Part shown: piece after piece, positions 1 to 11,604 of the stretch
How positions within the stretch are numbered: position 1 is the first letter of the stretch
Layout of the letters: the number at the start of each line of letters is the position of its first letter
Assembly: GCF_009727055.1 (NCBI RefSeq)
Contig: NC_052357.1
Location: 18,397,293-18,461,292 of the forward strand
DNA length: 64,000 nucleotides
Direction of reading: 5' to 3'
Origin: Benincasa hispida
Lineage: Eukaryota; Streptophyta; Magnoliopsida; Cucurbitales; Cucurbitaceae
Notes under the pieces: generated by a model
What the model saw: only the letters and a program-made list of their open reading frames with translations
Told to the model about the DNA's origin: nothing
The model's database searches: none
Position numbers and translations under genes: made by a program

Positions 1-547
1 AACTTTTGTTGGATAATTCCACTAACAAAATAGTGGGCTAGGTATTGGCTTATAGCTTATAGTGGAGACATTAAGCCCACTAAGATAGTGGAATATAGGT
101 GTTGGTTTTTTATGCATTTAGTTCATGCAATTGTTGCATGGATTTTTCTATAAATTGGGCTTTCATTTTGAATGAAATTTTTTTTTGCAATTTTGGAAAT
201 TGGTTTTCATATTTAGGCTGGAAAATCACAACTTAAAAAAAAAAAAAAAAAAGAGAAAAACCCAAACCTACACAAATTCCATCTCTTTTCTCTCTCTCGA
301 TTTTCTTCATCCATCAGGTCCCACAACTTGGTTCTGAGTCCAAAGGATAGTAAGTCAACTCTAGTGGTGGTCCGTCCATGTTCGAGTCGAGATTCGACGA
401 GGAAAAGCGTAGTTCGAGAGCTTCAAAGGTAGTATCTCATCATTTTTAATCACTGTTCTTCCTTCAATTGCATGCTATTATCCTTTAATTTAGAAGCAAT
501 TAGAGTGTAATTAGGTCCCAATTCCACTGCGTATGTCTCATATTCCA
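1..547 (+). repeat. 3' part of Copia-1 5' LTR
   Basis: This is inferred from position: a tRNA-Met primer site follows at 553 and the segment ends in ATTCCA. An inverted pair (AGTGGGCT near 32, AGCCCACT near 74) and an A-run of about 20 (234-252) lie inside. The TATA-like stretch AATGAAATTTT is not convincing as a promoter. I could not align it with the truncated 3' LTR, because that copy keeps only the other end of the LTR. Confidence 0.5.
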
Positions 548-552
548 TCGTG

Positions 553-564
553 TGGTATCAGAGC
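553..564 (+). promoter_or_regulatory. Primer-binding site, tRNA-iMet type
   Basis: TGGTATCAGAGC is the sequence complementary to the 3' end of plant initiator tRNA-Met used by copia elements. It lies five bases after the presumed LTR end. Confidence 0.85.
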
Positions 565-2638
565 ATGCTAGAATTACTCTCAATTGCTTTTGGTGGGTGC
601 TTTTTCCTATTTATTCAAGTGTTGAATAAATGGGGACCAAAGTGGATTTATTATGATTTTGGCATTTTTTTCTCTTTAAATTTCTTATGGAAATTTGTAA
701 TTGCTCACTTTTTTATGAGCATTAATGTGTGGAAAAGAGTCTGTAAATTTTTTGGAGTCATTAGAGTTGAATTTAGGTTGTAATTGCTTGATTCCAGAAG
801 AGAGAACAGCAGCAAAAATGGAGAAAAAAATTGCTTACAGACCCGAATTAGCTTCCAGACCCGAGAGCAAGCTCCCAGACCCAACTCGCTGCCCAGACCC
901 AACCCGGTTCAGAGAAGCTCGCATGCACGTCTGGCTTCGCACGCCTGCCGCCCCTGGATCCGATCCCGCTCATCCGCTCCGCTTCGTGCAGTCTCGCGCA
1001 CCCGTTCACCTGCCTGTCCGAGACCCGCTCCTCGACCCGCACGCCCACGCCTCCGTTGACTGCCTTAGCATGCGTTGACCAGCCGGTCCAAACGGTCTAG
1101 ATCGGTTCGTTTGACCTGGTTGAGCCGGTTCAGCTTGGTTTTTGGTGTTTTCGGGCCGGTTCGAGTGATTTCTGAGCGATTCCTAATGGTTCAAAGTGTT
1201 TGAAGCCGGTTCAGAGAAGCTGGTTGCTGAATTTTATAATAAATTAGTTATTTGTTTGTTTTTAATGCCAAAATCGGTCCACTTTAGTGTTGTTTACCTA
1301 TTATGCATGTGATGTATAATGTTCTTTGATTATGTGTGCATATAGTAAGCCATATAGTTTTAAAATCTCACCATAGGAAAAGCATGTGACATGCCATTGT
1401 TATATCTTATAAAGTGTTTATAAAATATAACTAATGCATGCTTAGTTTTTTAATATAAATGTATATTAAAGCATGTTTGATTGAAGGAAGCATGTTATAG
1501 ATGAATCCTCTAGGGTTATAATTGTTATAAAATAACCTAGACTTCTAAAATCTATAACAAAGATAAGATGCATGCTCATTTAGGGTTAACCATCGAGCAA
1601 TCCCAATTTTCATAGAAAATAGGTCGATATCTTGTAAAACCAAAGTTACAAGAAAACTCACCTGGCAAGATCGTGACAAAAAGTCAGATAAGATGACTAA
1701 GGTTGAAGGTTTTTAATTTAACGATTCACGGAACACCTACTACCTGGAGATTGAGCCGACATCTGAGTTTTGTTTAACCGGTTTTATAAGCATGCGTGAG
1801 CGGTGTAAGGTAATAAAATTTGTTTATCACCTAGACATCGTAGGTCAAAAATCCAGTATAAAAGATATACTCGGATGAATCACCTAGACTTAGGATATGT
1901 TTTAGTTAGCCGAAATGTATCGCTAAGTATTTTATACCCTAACCGTCTAGAACACTTCAGCTGGAAAGAAGTAATGTACTTTTAGCTCTAGCGTTCCTAA
2001 GAGTTCACACCGTGAGAATCATGCTTGGCTTTGGGCCGCCTTGGGAGCGGACTCCATTCGAAGAGTGTTTACATGAGTCAATACCAAGGTGAATAGGGAA
2101 GTTGTTCATAGTAAGTGGGAGAAGGAAGTGTGTCAACACATCCTACGGTCTCTTCCATTAGATTGCACCGTGAGATTCCTATAATGCGCCTGCATGTCTG
2201 CCCTGGAGCGACCTTACCAATCAAAGGGCTATATTATAGGATTCGGAACTCCGCGAACTCTAGAAATAGATAGGTTCTCTCAGGTTCGTTTTCATTCTTG
2301 TCTTTCCAACTTCGGGAGCATAATGATTCCGATCTTTGAGGTCTGAAAATGGAGGGTCACACTTACGAGAATTACTAAGTGTTAGTAAATTCTTGACCAA
2401 AGTAGCGATAACTGAGTTACTATAAGAATAAGAGTTATTCTGGTGATAGTATTTAGTCAAGATAGTCTTCGTTCAACGGAGGAATAGTCAATCACCCATC
2501 GGTGGAGTTTATTCTAAACCATTGAAATATCGTTGCAAAATATAATAATGAAGGGTACATTATTAGTTTTTTTGCTAAACTTAATTGGATTTAACAGATT
2601 AATATTTTTACTAAAAAGGATATGTTTTTCTTTTCAGC
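565..2638 (+). other. Long untranslated leader of Copia-1
   Basis: About 2.07 kb separates the primer site from gag, very long for a copia element. It has three parts: a CpG-rich stretch (840-1080) with repeated CCAGACCC; a stretch with recurrent GCCGGTTC (1081-1215); and a segment (about 2000-2460) homologous to the inverted leader of Copia-2 (about 36900-37345). Within the last part a module starting CACCGTGAGA and reaching GGAGCG occurs twice (2009 and 2166), as it does in Copia-2. Short open frames here look incidental. Confidence 0.65.
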
Positions 2639-3208
2639 ATGACTAGCTCTTTAGATCAACTCTTAGCTTCTGAGAAACTAAACGGCGATAATTACTCAAC
2701 ATGGAAAAACAATATGAATTCAACACTAGTAATAGATGACTTGAGATTTGTCTTAACTGAGGAATGTCCTCAGGCCACTGCCTCGAAAGAAGCACAAGGT
2801 AAATATGATTTACTAGTTGCTGAGACATATTTAGTGGAGGATGATACCTCAACCTGGATATTAGATTCAGCACTACACATATTTGCTTTTCTTTTCAGGA
2901 AACTAGTTCCTGGAAAAAGATTGAAGAAAGCGAGATCACCCTCAAGGTTGGAACAGGAAAGGTAGTCTTGGCTGAAGTAGTGGGAGACTTGAAGTTGTTT
3001 TTCAACGATAGATATATCATACTTAAATATGTTTTGAATGCACCTCTTATGAAGAGGAATTTAATATCTATCGCTTGTATTATGGAATAAATGTATAAAA
3101 TATCTTTTGAAGTTAATGAAGCGTTTATTTTCAGAAAAGGTATTCAAATTTGTTCTGCTATACTTGAAAACAACTTATATAAGTTAAAAATTTGTCTTAA
3201 ATACTGAG
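2639..3208 (+). pseudogene. gag: Copia-1 gag start fused to protease remnant
   Basis: ATG at 2639 opens a typical copia gag start: the first 30 residues contain LNGDNYSTWKNNM, the conserved 'LxGxNYxxWK' pattern. After about residue 55 the frame passes directly to ETYLVEDDTSTWILDS, the sequence just before the aspartic protease active site. The middle of gag and the zinc knuckle are therefore missing. After ILDS the frame shifts and the DSG motif is lost. Remnants of the region between protease and integrase continue to about 3200 with several stops. No functional product is expected. Confidence 0.75.
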
Positions 3209-4192
3209 ATGTTTAGAACAGTCGAAACTCAGAATAAAAGACAAAAAGTTTATTCTAATGCCTATCTATGGCACTTAAGACTTGGTCACATAAATCTCAA
3301 TAGGATTGAGAGATTGGTTAAGAATGGACTACTAAATCAGTTAGAAGACAATTCTTTACCTCCATGTGAGTCTTGTCTTGAGGGAAAAATGACTAAGAGA
3401 TCTTTTACTGGAAAAGGTCTCAGAGCCACAATACGCTTAGAGCTCGTACATTCAGACCTTTGTGGACCGATGAATGTCAAAGCTCGAGGTGGGTATGAAT
3501 ATTTCATCAGTTTTATTGATGATTATTCAAGGTATGGCCATATTTACCTAATGCATCACAAGTCTGATTCTTTTGAAAAGTTTAAAGAATATAAGGCTGA
3601 GGTTGAGAACCAGTTAGGTAAAACAATTAAGACACTACGATTAGATCGAGGTGAGGAGTACATGGACTTAAGATTCCAGGACTATATGATAGAACACGGA
3701 ATCAAGTCACAACTCTCTGCACCTAGTATGCCTCAGCAGAACGGTGTATCTGAAAGAAGAAACAGAACCTTGTTAGACATAGTTCGCTCAATGATAAGCT
3801 TTACTGAGTTACCTGATTCCTTTTGGGGACATGCATTAGAGACTGTTGTCTATATTTTGAATAATGTTCCCTCTAAAAGTGTTTCAGAAACACCTTATGA
3901 GTTATGGAAAAGGCGTAAAGAAAATTTATGTCACTTTGTATCGACAAATGCCACATTCTTAGAGGAAGACCACATAAGAAGTCATCAACCTCGCAATAGA
4001 CTAGTATTGAATGAAATTTCCAAAGACGATATAGATAGAGCTAGTTCATCTACTAAAGTAGTAGATAAAACTAGTACATCTGGTCAGTCACATCCTTCTC
4101 AAGAGTTGAGAATGCCTCGACGTAGTGGGAGGGTTGTTCATCAGCCTGACCATTACTTGGGTTTAACAAGAAACATAAGTCGTCATACCTGA
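3209..4192 (+). pseudogene. pol: Copia-1 integrase
   Basis: This is a 327-codon open frame. The zinc-binding HHCC set is at H22, H27, C53 and C56. The catalytic triad appears as D83 (HSDLCGP), D146 (LDRGEEY, with L where S is usual) and E182 (GVSERRNR). After residue 239 the frame jumps from [10 protein letters not shown] to a segment normally downstream ([12 protein letters not shown]), so the C-terminal 'GCxAHVL' part of integrase is deleted in frame. The last 80 residues are the variable linker to reverse transcriptase (RRSGR near residue 305). It is part of a polyprotein, so the first Met is not a true start. Confidence 0.85.
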
Positions 4193-5163
4193 TGACGGCA
4201 CAAAGGATCCATCGACCTATAAACAGGCGATGAAAGATGTGACCGTGATTAGTGGATCAAAGCATAAGCCTCGAAATGGAGTCTATGTACTTCAATTTGT
4301 CTGGAACCTTGTAGATCACCAATGATGTAAAACCAGTTGGTATAAGTGGATCTACAAGAGAAAACGAGACCAAGACAGTAAAGTACAGACTTTTTAAGCT
4401 CAACTTGTGGCAAAGGGTTATACTAGAGAGAGGGAGTGGACTATGAAGAAACTTTTCTCTCTCGTTGCCATGCTTATGTCGATTAGGATACTCTTATCCA
4501 TCGCCCCTTTTATGACTATGAAATTTGGCAGATGGATTGTCAAGACAGCCTTTCTAAATGACAATCTTTAATAGAGTATTTATTAGCTCAACCATAGGGG
4601 TTTATTGCACAGGGTCAAGAACCAAAGGTTTGTAAGCTTCAAAAATCTATTTATGGGTTGAAACAAGCTTCTAAATCCTGGAATATAAGTTTTGATACCG
4701 CGATCAAATCTTATGACTTTGAACAGAATGTTGACGAGCCTTGTGTTTACAAAAAAGATCGTCAATTCTAACTATTGCATTCTTAGTTTTTATTATATGT
4801 AGATGATATTCTACTCAAATGAAAAGATTTAGAAAATGCGCAGTGATGTTCTCGGGATTCAGAATTATTCGAAATCGCAAGAATAGAACACTAGCCATGT
4901 CTCAAGCAACTTATATAGACAAAATGTTGTCTAGGTAATAAGACGCAGAAATTCCAAAGAGGTCTGTTACCTTATAGATATGAAATTCATTTGTCAAAGC
5001 ATCAATGTCCTAAGACACCTCAGAGAGGTTGAGGATATGAGACACATTCCCTATGCTTGCAAGTAAAGAGCCTGATGTATGCAATGTTATATACTATACC
5101 TGACATATGCTATGCAGTAGGGATAGTCAGTAGTAGCAGTCCAATCCTGGATATGATCATTGG
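4193..5163 (+). pseudogene. pol: Copia-1 reverse transcriptase remnant
   Basis: Conserved pieces survive in shifting frames: a 'KWIYK' match near 4345, 'SIYGLKQASKSWN' near 4645-4685, a 'YVDDIL'-like stretch near 4797-4813, and the 'YASAVGSLMYA' region near 5060. Stops and frameshifts lie between them, and about 100 residues are missing around the YVDD region. The reverse transcriptase is dead. Confidence 0.7.
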
Positions 5164-5661
5164 ATGCCGTTAAAAATATCCTCAAGTATCTTAGAGAATG
5201 GGAACTACATGCTCGTGTATGGTACTAAGGATTTGATCCTTACTGGATACACAGACTCTGATTTTCAAACTGATAAAGATGCTAGAAAGTCTACATCTAG
5301 ATCAATGTTCACTCTTAATGGAGGAGCAGTAGTGTTTAGAAGTGTAAAGCAAAACGGTATTGCGGACTCCACAATGGAAGCTGAATACGTAGCTGCTTGT
5401 GAAGCAGCAAAGGAAGCAGTGATGGTTGAGGAATTCTTTGACAGATTTGGAGTTCCAAATATGCATCTGCCTATCACCTATATTGTGATAATAGTGGTGC
5501 AGTTGCAAACTCAAGAAAGAACGCAAAGCCACAAGTGCGGCAAGCATATTGAGCGCAAATACCATCTGAATCGAGAGATTGTACATCGTGCAGACATTGT
5601 TAGTGACCATATATCTTCTGAGCAAACATTGCTGATCCTTTTACAAAGGCCTCACGGCTAA
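5164..5661 (+). pseudogene. pol: Copia-1 RNase H domain
   Basis: This is a 165-codon frame with the copia RNase H landmarks: YTDSDFQTDKDARKSTS, ADSTMEAEYVAACEAAKEAV (catalytic Glu in EAEY kept), then a stretch corresponding to the usual YCDNSGAV that has drifted in frame, and HIERKYHLNREIVHR. The order and spacing match an intact domain apart from that shift. It is followed by stops and two polypurine tracts. Confidence 0.8.
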
Positions 5662-5713
5662 AGTGTTGAAGGTCCTTACAGAGTCTAGGTCTACGAAGTT
5701 TGTAAACTAGGAC

Positions 5714-5832
5714 AAGTGGGAGAATTTTTGGTTAATGCCTTAGTTTATTGTATTCATATGTTTATTGTACTCATTATTTTCACTTAAATTCAACATTGTG
5801 ATACTCCACTAGAGTTTTAGTCCAAGTGGGAG
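5714..5832 (+). promoter_or_regulatory. Two polypurine tracts of Copia-1
   Basis: AAGTGGGAGA at 5714-5723 and AAGTGGGAG at 5824-5832 both match the tract that primes second-strand synthesis in copia elements. The second touches the LTR. The first, about 110 bp upstream, has a counterpart in Copia-2. Confidence 0.65.
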
Positions 5833-5833
5833 T

Positions 5834-6128
5834 TTTTGGATTTATGTCCTAAAACTCGTAGTATGTAAATTAAAAATATATTCTGTTTTGCTTTTCGATA
5901 AATTTGTTATGGAAATTGTAATCTTGAATCCATATAAACTAAGGTCCTGAGGCTATTTTAATGTAATTTTTGAACTTTATGTAGTTACATAAATGTGGAT
6001 CAAGTTCAATATATAGCCAAATGGTCTATAGTATATGAATACGGTTGGGCGCCTTATTCTGGGGACACCATGGATGTGGCCCCACTTTATAGATAGTACA
6101 AACGATGTGATCCTGAATCGTTCATATA
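5834..6128 (+). repeat. Truncated 3' LTR of Copia-1
   Basis: The start TTTTTGGATTTATGTCC resembles the TGTTGG...GATGCCC start of the 2-kb copia LTRs at 39155-45232, with a mutated terminus. A stretch about 250 bp in (GGGGACACCATGGATGTGGC) also matches that family. It breaks off at the first satellite unit, so roughly 85% of the LTR is missing. Confidence 0.65.
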
Positions 6129-9100
6129 GTCGTGCGTTAGACGATTTTGGGACGAAGCTCGTTTGGTGCACCAAATGGCTATCGGGCCCGACGGGGTCCT
6201 CGAGACCTAACTTTGTGCACGGACTTTCCAGCGGGCGAAAATTTGAAAAGGACCCAGTGGTTCAGAACGATGAGAAAAAAGTCGTGCACTAAACGGTTTT
6301 GGGAACGGAGCTTGTTTGTTGCCCAGCTATTGGGCCGGCAGGGTGCCTCGGATCCATTTTTGTGGCGCGACTTTTCGGCAGGTGAAAATTTGAGATTGAA
6401 CCCAAGGGTTCAGAACGATGAGAAAAAATCGGGCACCAAACGGCTATCAGGCACGGCGGGTGTGCCCCTGGGACCAATTTTTGTGTGCATATTTCTGACG
6501 GCCGAAAATTGAACACAGACCCAGCGGTTTCAAAAACAATGACACAAGCTGTGCGCCAAGTTTGGAACTGAGCTCGTTTGGGGCCAAACGGCTATCGGGC
6601 CCAGCAGAGGTGCCCGAGGCCCAATTTTTATGCGCGACTTTCGGGCAGACGAAAATTTGAAAACAAACCAGGGATCAGAACGATGAGAAAAAAGTTGTGC
6701 GTCAGACAATTTTGGAGAAGATAGCTACTTTGGTGCCCAAACGGCTATTGAGCTCGACAGAGGTGTCCCGAGTTCCAATTTTGGTGCCAAAACATCCAGC
6801 TAGCGAAAATTTGAAAATGAACAATGAGAAAAAGGTGTGTGCCAGACGGTTTTGGGAATGAGCGCGTTTGGTGCCTCAAACGACTATCTTGCTCAGCAGG
6901 GGTTGCCCCGAGGGCCCAATTTTTGTACGCATACTTTCTGGCGAGCCAAAATTTGAAAACAGACCAGGGTTCAATACGAAGAAAAAGTCGTGCACTAGAC
7001 GGTTTTGGAATGGAGCTCGTTTTACTCCAAATAGCTATCGAGCCCGGCAGGCTACTTGTGGCCTAATTTTTGTGCACGAACTTTCCAGCGAGCCAAAATT
7101 TGAAGGCGGACCCAGCGGTTCAGAACAATGAGAAAAAGTCGTACGCCAGACAACTTAAGGAACGAAGCTCATTTGGTGCCCCAAACGGCTATCGGCCGAC
7201 GGGTGTGCCTCGGGGAGCAATTTTTGTGCGCAAACTTTCCGACGGGCTAAAATTTGGAAACGAACCCAGGGTTCAGAACGATGAGAAAAAAAGGTGCGTT
7301 AGACGATTTTAGGAACGGAGCTCGTTTAGATCCCCAAACAACTATCGGATCTGGCGGGGTTGCCCTAGGGCCAATTTTTTGTGCGCCAACTTTCAGCCAG
7401 ATGAAATTTGAAAACGAACCAAGGGTTCAAAACGATGAGAAAAAGTCGTGCGCCATACGGTTTTGGGAACAGAGCGCTTTTGGTGCCCCAAACAGCTATG
7501 GGACCCGATGGGGGTGCCTAGGGCCTAATTTTTTTTGCACAAAATTTTTGGCGGGCGGGAATTTGAAGTTGGACCAAAGGATTGAAAACGATGAGAAAAA
7601 TATCGTGCGCCATACGGTTTTGGGAAGGAACTCGTTTGGTGTCCCAAACGATTATCAGGCCCGGCGGAGTGCTCGGGGTCCAATTTTTTAAGTGAACATT
7701 TCAGCCGACAAAAAACTGGAAAACGAACCCAAGTGTTCAGAATGATGAGAAAAGCCGAGCACCAGATGATTTTCCAAACGGAGCTCGTTTGGTCCCCAAA
7801 CGGTTATCAAGCCCCGCGGTGGTTCCCCGTGGCCTAATTTTTGTGCGCGAACTTTCCGGCGGGCGAAAATTTGAAAACGAAACCAGGGGTTTAGAACTAT
7901 GAGAAAAAGTCATGCGCTAATTGGTTTTGGGAAAGGAACTCGTTTGGCACCCCAAACAACTATCGAGCCTGGCGGGGGTGCCCTAGGGGCCCAATTTCTG
8001 TGCGTGAACTTTCTGGCGGCTGAAAGTTTGAAAAACGAACACAGAGGTTCAGAACGATGAGAAAAAATCGTGCGCTAGACGGTTTTGGGAAGGGAGCCTT
8101 TTTAGTGTTCCAAAAGGCTATCTGGCCCGATAGGGGTTTCTTCGGGGCCTAATTTTTGTGCGTGAACTTTTCGACAGATGAAGATTTAAAAACAAACCGA
8201 GGGTTCATAACGATGACAAAAGGCCGTACACCAGACGATTTTGGGAACGGAGCTTGTTTGGTGCCCTAAATGACTATCGGGTCTTGCGGGGGTGCTTCGG
8301 GGCTTTTTTTTAACGCAAACTTTCCGACGGGCGAAAATTTGAAAACATACCCAGGAATTTAGAATGATGAGAAAAAGTCGTGCACCAGACGGTTTTAGGA
8401 ATGAAACTCGTTTGTTGCCCCAAACGGCTATCGAGCCAAGCGGGGGCTGCCCTAGGACCTAATTTTTGGGCGGGAATTTGAAAATGGACCAACGGTTCAA
8501 AACTATAAGAAAAAGTTCATGCGCAGATGGTTTTGGGAATGGTGGCTCGTTTGGTGCCCAAAACGACTATTGGGCCCGGCAGAGGTGCTCGGAGGCCAAT
8601 TTATTGTGCGTGGACATTTCGACAGGCAAAAATTTAAAAATGGACCCAGAGGTTTAGAACGATGAGAAAAAGCTGTGCGCTAGATTGTTTTCAGAATGGA
8701 GCTCGTTTGGTATCCCAAATGGCTATCGGACTCGGCGCGGGTACCCCGGGGCCAATTTTTGTGCGAGAACTTTCCAGGGGCAAAACTTTGAAAACAAATA
8801 GTGGTTCAGAACGATGAGAAAAAGTCGTTGTGCCAAACGATTTTGTAAACGGAGCTCGTTTTGTGCCCCAAACGGCATCGGGCCCGGTGGCGGTATCCCG
8901 GAGCCAAATTTTTGTGCGCGGACTTTTCGGCGGGCGAAAATTTTAAACAGACCTAGCGGTTCAAAATAACAAGAAAAGTCGTGCGCCAGACGATTTAAGG
9001 AACAGAGCTTGTTTTGGTGCCCCAAATGGAAATCGAGCCTGGCAAGTGTACCCCGGAGCCCAATTTTTAGGCGCGAATTTTCCGGTGGGCGAAAATTTGA

Positions 9101-9204
9101 AAACGAACCCAGGCCTCAGAACGATGAGAAAAAGTCGTGCGCCAGACGATTTTAGGAACGGAGCTCCTTTGGTGCCCCAAACAATTATCAAGCCCAACGG
9201 CAGT
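6129..9204. repeat. 156-bp satellite array, block 1 (about 20 units)
   Basis: Head-to-tail units share landmarks in order: ACGATGAGAAAAAGTCGTGC, GCCAGACGGTTTTGGGAACG, GAGCTCGTTTGGTGCCCC, AAACGGCTATCGGGCCCGG, TGCCCCGGGGCCCAATTTTT and GGCGGGCGAAAATTTGAAAA. The spacing of the first landmark (8659, 8811, 8966, 9121) gives a period of 152-156. Units differ by many substitutions and small indels. The array is GC- and CpG-rich against an AT-rich surround. Confidence 0.95.
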
Positions 9205-10892
9205 TAATGCGTTATTTTATGCGATGAAATAATGGTGTAGAATGCAATGGTGGGATATGCGTTATGTATGCAAGTATTCTCAGCAAGACCCAAGTATAAA
9301 TCCTACTGAGTTGCTAATAAGCCTAGGGTTGAGCACAGGTACTAAGGGAAACAATATGCGATGGTAAATTTCAGATCACTTTGTGGTAAGCAATAAATCA
9401 GGTGTTGATTGGTTTCTTGTTTAAGGTATAAAATGTATGCGGTGGATTTGAGAAAAGAGTAATTATGCGACAAATACACTAAGTATGCGGAGGAACGGGT
9501 TGAGAAGGTCTTTAGCTAGCTTTCCTAAGAATGCGTTCAAGCTATGGGATCATGCTACACTCATGTGACAGGAGTTCATTTTCCAATGCAAATGCAATAG
9601 CTTTTAATTTTAGGACGCATTCGATGAATGCGATAATGTCTATAGAGCTTATTCCTAAGTCTCTACTTCTTGCCTATGCGATGATGAAAGATGCACACAA
9701 GGACAAGACGACCGCATACAAGCATATCCTATCTCTAGGGTGCATGCGATGCGTTAATAGCAAACAGAACTTATTCCTAAGATTTTATCTTTTGATTATG
9801 CGGTTCTAATCTGACTCTCCCGAGCCTAGATTCTAATCTGACTTTTCCAAGCCTAGATTCTATTCTTAGACTACCCTTTCGACTATCTTTAATGAACGAA
9901 TGACGCATACATAATACAAGATAATTTCATAGAATGAAGATCTCAGGTTATGCTAGCTAAGTGCTTCTTAACCCATTCGACAAATTTAGCTACTCATACG
10001 TAATATAAAGAGAGTAGACAGATATAAAGATGCAATTTCCATTTTTATAAATAGGTTCAGAGTACAAAATGACATAGGAAATTAAGGGTAGAGAGCCTGG
10101 TAGCAATAGTTTGCTTCCCAAGCCTTTTACACTGTGTTATCTCTATTCTGCCCAAAAGATGTTCTTGCTTCTGCAAGAGTTGGCCCTCTCTTTGATTTCG
10201 ACGCTCCTGGCACACTTCTGAGTTCACCAAGATGATCTTTCAATGTAATTTCCCTTCAATCGCTTCCACCTTCTAAGTAAAACAAAAACTACGAACAAGG
10301 CTAACTTCTATCTATATGGTCAATTTTGAAAATTGAGCGAACTCCTTCAATGAAGATGGCCTTTGGTATTTATAGAGCTTAAGGGTGAAGAGCTTTTTCT
10401 CTCATATGGTTGCACTGATGGGATGGCATTAATTCTCTGTCTGATGCGCCGAATATTTTTCACAAAAAAGTTGAGTGTACTTGCTATAGTAGGTCATTAA
10501 CGGCTTGCCAACTTCATTTGGAATTGACCGTCATCAGCTTTTTGTCCCATCGTGATTTATTAAGCTTTAACCCAGATGCGACCACCTTGATGTGCCGACT
10601 CTATGCAATCACCTCTTGAACAGATTTTCGTGAGCGCAAACAATCGCATAGCCTTGTGGTCGCTTTCTCTTAATGCGCTCAGACATTAATTTCTTTGGAT
10701 TACATTTCCGCCTTGCGTCAACGCATTTTCCTACATAAAATACTTAAGTTAGTTGTTTTAATGCGATGGATGCATGCGATCACAATGTTGTGAACTTAAT
10801 GCTTTTGGATGCAATATTGTGTATTTTTACCATCACAATACTGATTGTTTTATAACTTTGCACTGTAATAACATGTATTTTGCCCATTATCA
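9205..10892 (-). mobile_element. Solo gypsy LTR inside the satellite
   Basis: Read on the minus strand it begins TGATAATGGGC (10892) and ends AACGCATTA (9205), matching the ends of the gypsy LTRs at 24926-26328 and 29996-31511. It also has the ATACTTGGG and CTTGCAT landmarks near its end, and a TATA box (TATAAATAC, minus strand, 10366-10374). It interrupts one satellite unit. The flanking five bases, GCAGT (left) and GAGGT (right), occupy the same satellite position and fit a decayed target-site duplication. There is no internal region. ATG-rich frames inside are incidental. Confidence 0.8.
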
Positions 10893-11604
10893 GAGGTTCC
10901 CCAGAGCCCAATTTTTGTGTGCGAACTTTCCGGTGGGCAAAAATTTAAAAACTGACCCAGGGGTTCACAACGATGAGAAAAAGTCGTGCGCCAGAAGGTT
11001 TTGGGAACGGAGCTTGTTTGGTACCTCAAATGGCTATCGAGCTCGACGGGGCTGCATCGGGGCCAAATTTTTGTGCGTGAACTTTCCGACGGGCCAAAAT
11101 TTGGAAACGGACCCAGGGGTATAGAACGATGAGAAAAAGACGTGCGCCAAACAATTTTGGGAACAGAGCTCGTTTGGAGCCCAAAACAACTACCAGGTCT
11201 GGCGGGGTTGCCCCGGTGCCCAATTTTTGTGCACGAACTTTCTGGCAGGTGAAAATTTGAAAACAGACCTAGGGGTTCATAACGATGAGAAAAGCCGTGC
11301 ACCAGACGGTTTTTTTGAAACGAGGCTCGTTTGGTGCCCGAAATGGCTATCGGACCCCGCGGGGTGCCTCGGGGCCAAATTTTTGTGCGCGAACTTTCGA
11401 CAAGCGGGAATTTAAAAACGAACCTAGGGATTCAAAACGATGAGAAAAAGTCATGTGCAAGACTGTTTTGGGAACAATGCTTTGTTTGGCACCCCAAATG
11501 GCTATCGGGCCCGGCGGGGGTGCCCCAGGGCCTAATTTTTGTGCGCAAACATTCCGGCGGGCGAAAATTTCAAAATGAACCAAGGGGTTCAGAAAATGAT
11601 GAAG
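10893..11604. repeat. 156-bp satellite array, block 2
   Basis: About 4.5 units with the same landmarks and orientation as block 1. It resumes at the satellite position where the solo LTR interrupted the preceding unit. Confidence 0.95.

Larger units (their letters stand above)
1..6128 (+). mobile_element. Copia-1: degenerate Ty1/copia retrotransposon
   Basis: The order of parts is canonical for Ty1/copia: LTR end (1-547), tRNA-Met primer site (553), long leader, gag start (2639), protease remnant, integrase (3209-4192), reverse transcriptase remnant, RNase H (5164-5661), polypurine tracts (5714 and 5824) and a truncated 3' LTR ending where the satellite begins. The gag middle, the end of integrase and much of reverse transcriptase are deleted or frameshifted, so it cannot be autonomous. 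Its leader and pol resemble Copia-2 at 32667-45232, so the two probably belong to one lineage. The 5' end lies outside the window. Confidence 0.85.

Noticed and set aside
725..1078. 117-codon frame in the GC-rich leader of Copia-1
   Set aside because: It is open in several frames because of base composition, and matches no motif; its residues only mirror the CCAGACCC repeats.
6035..8657. Many short frames through the satellite, both strands
   Set aside because: They follow the repeat unit and change frame at each indel, so they are not separate genes. The 52-codon period is reported as a finding instead.
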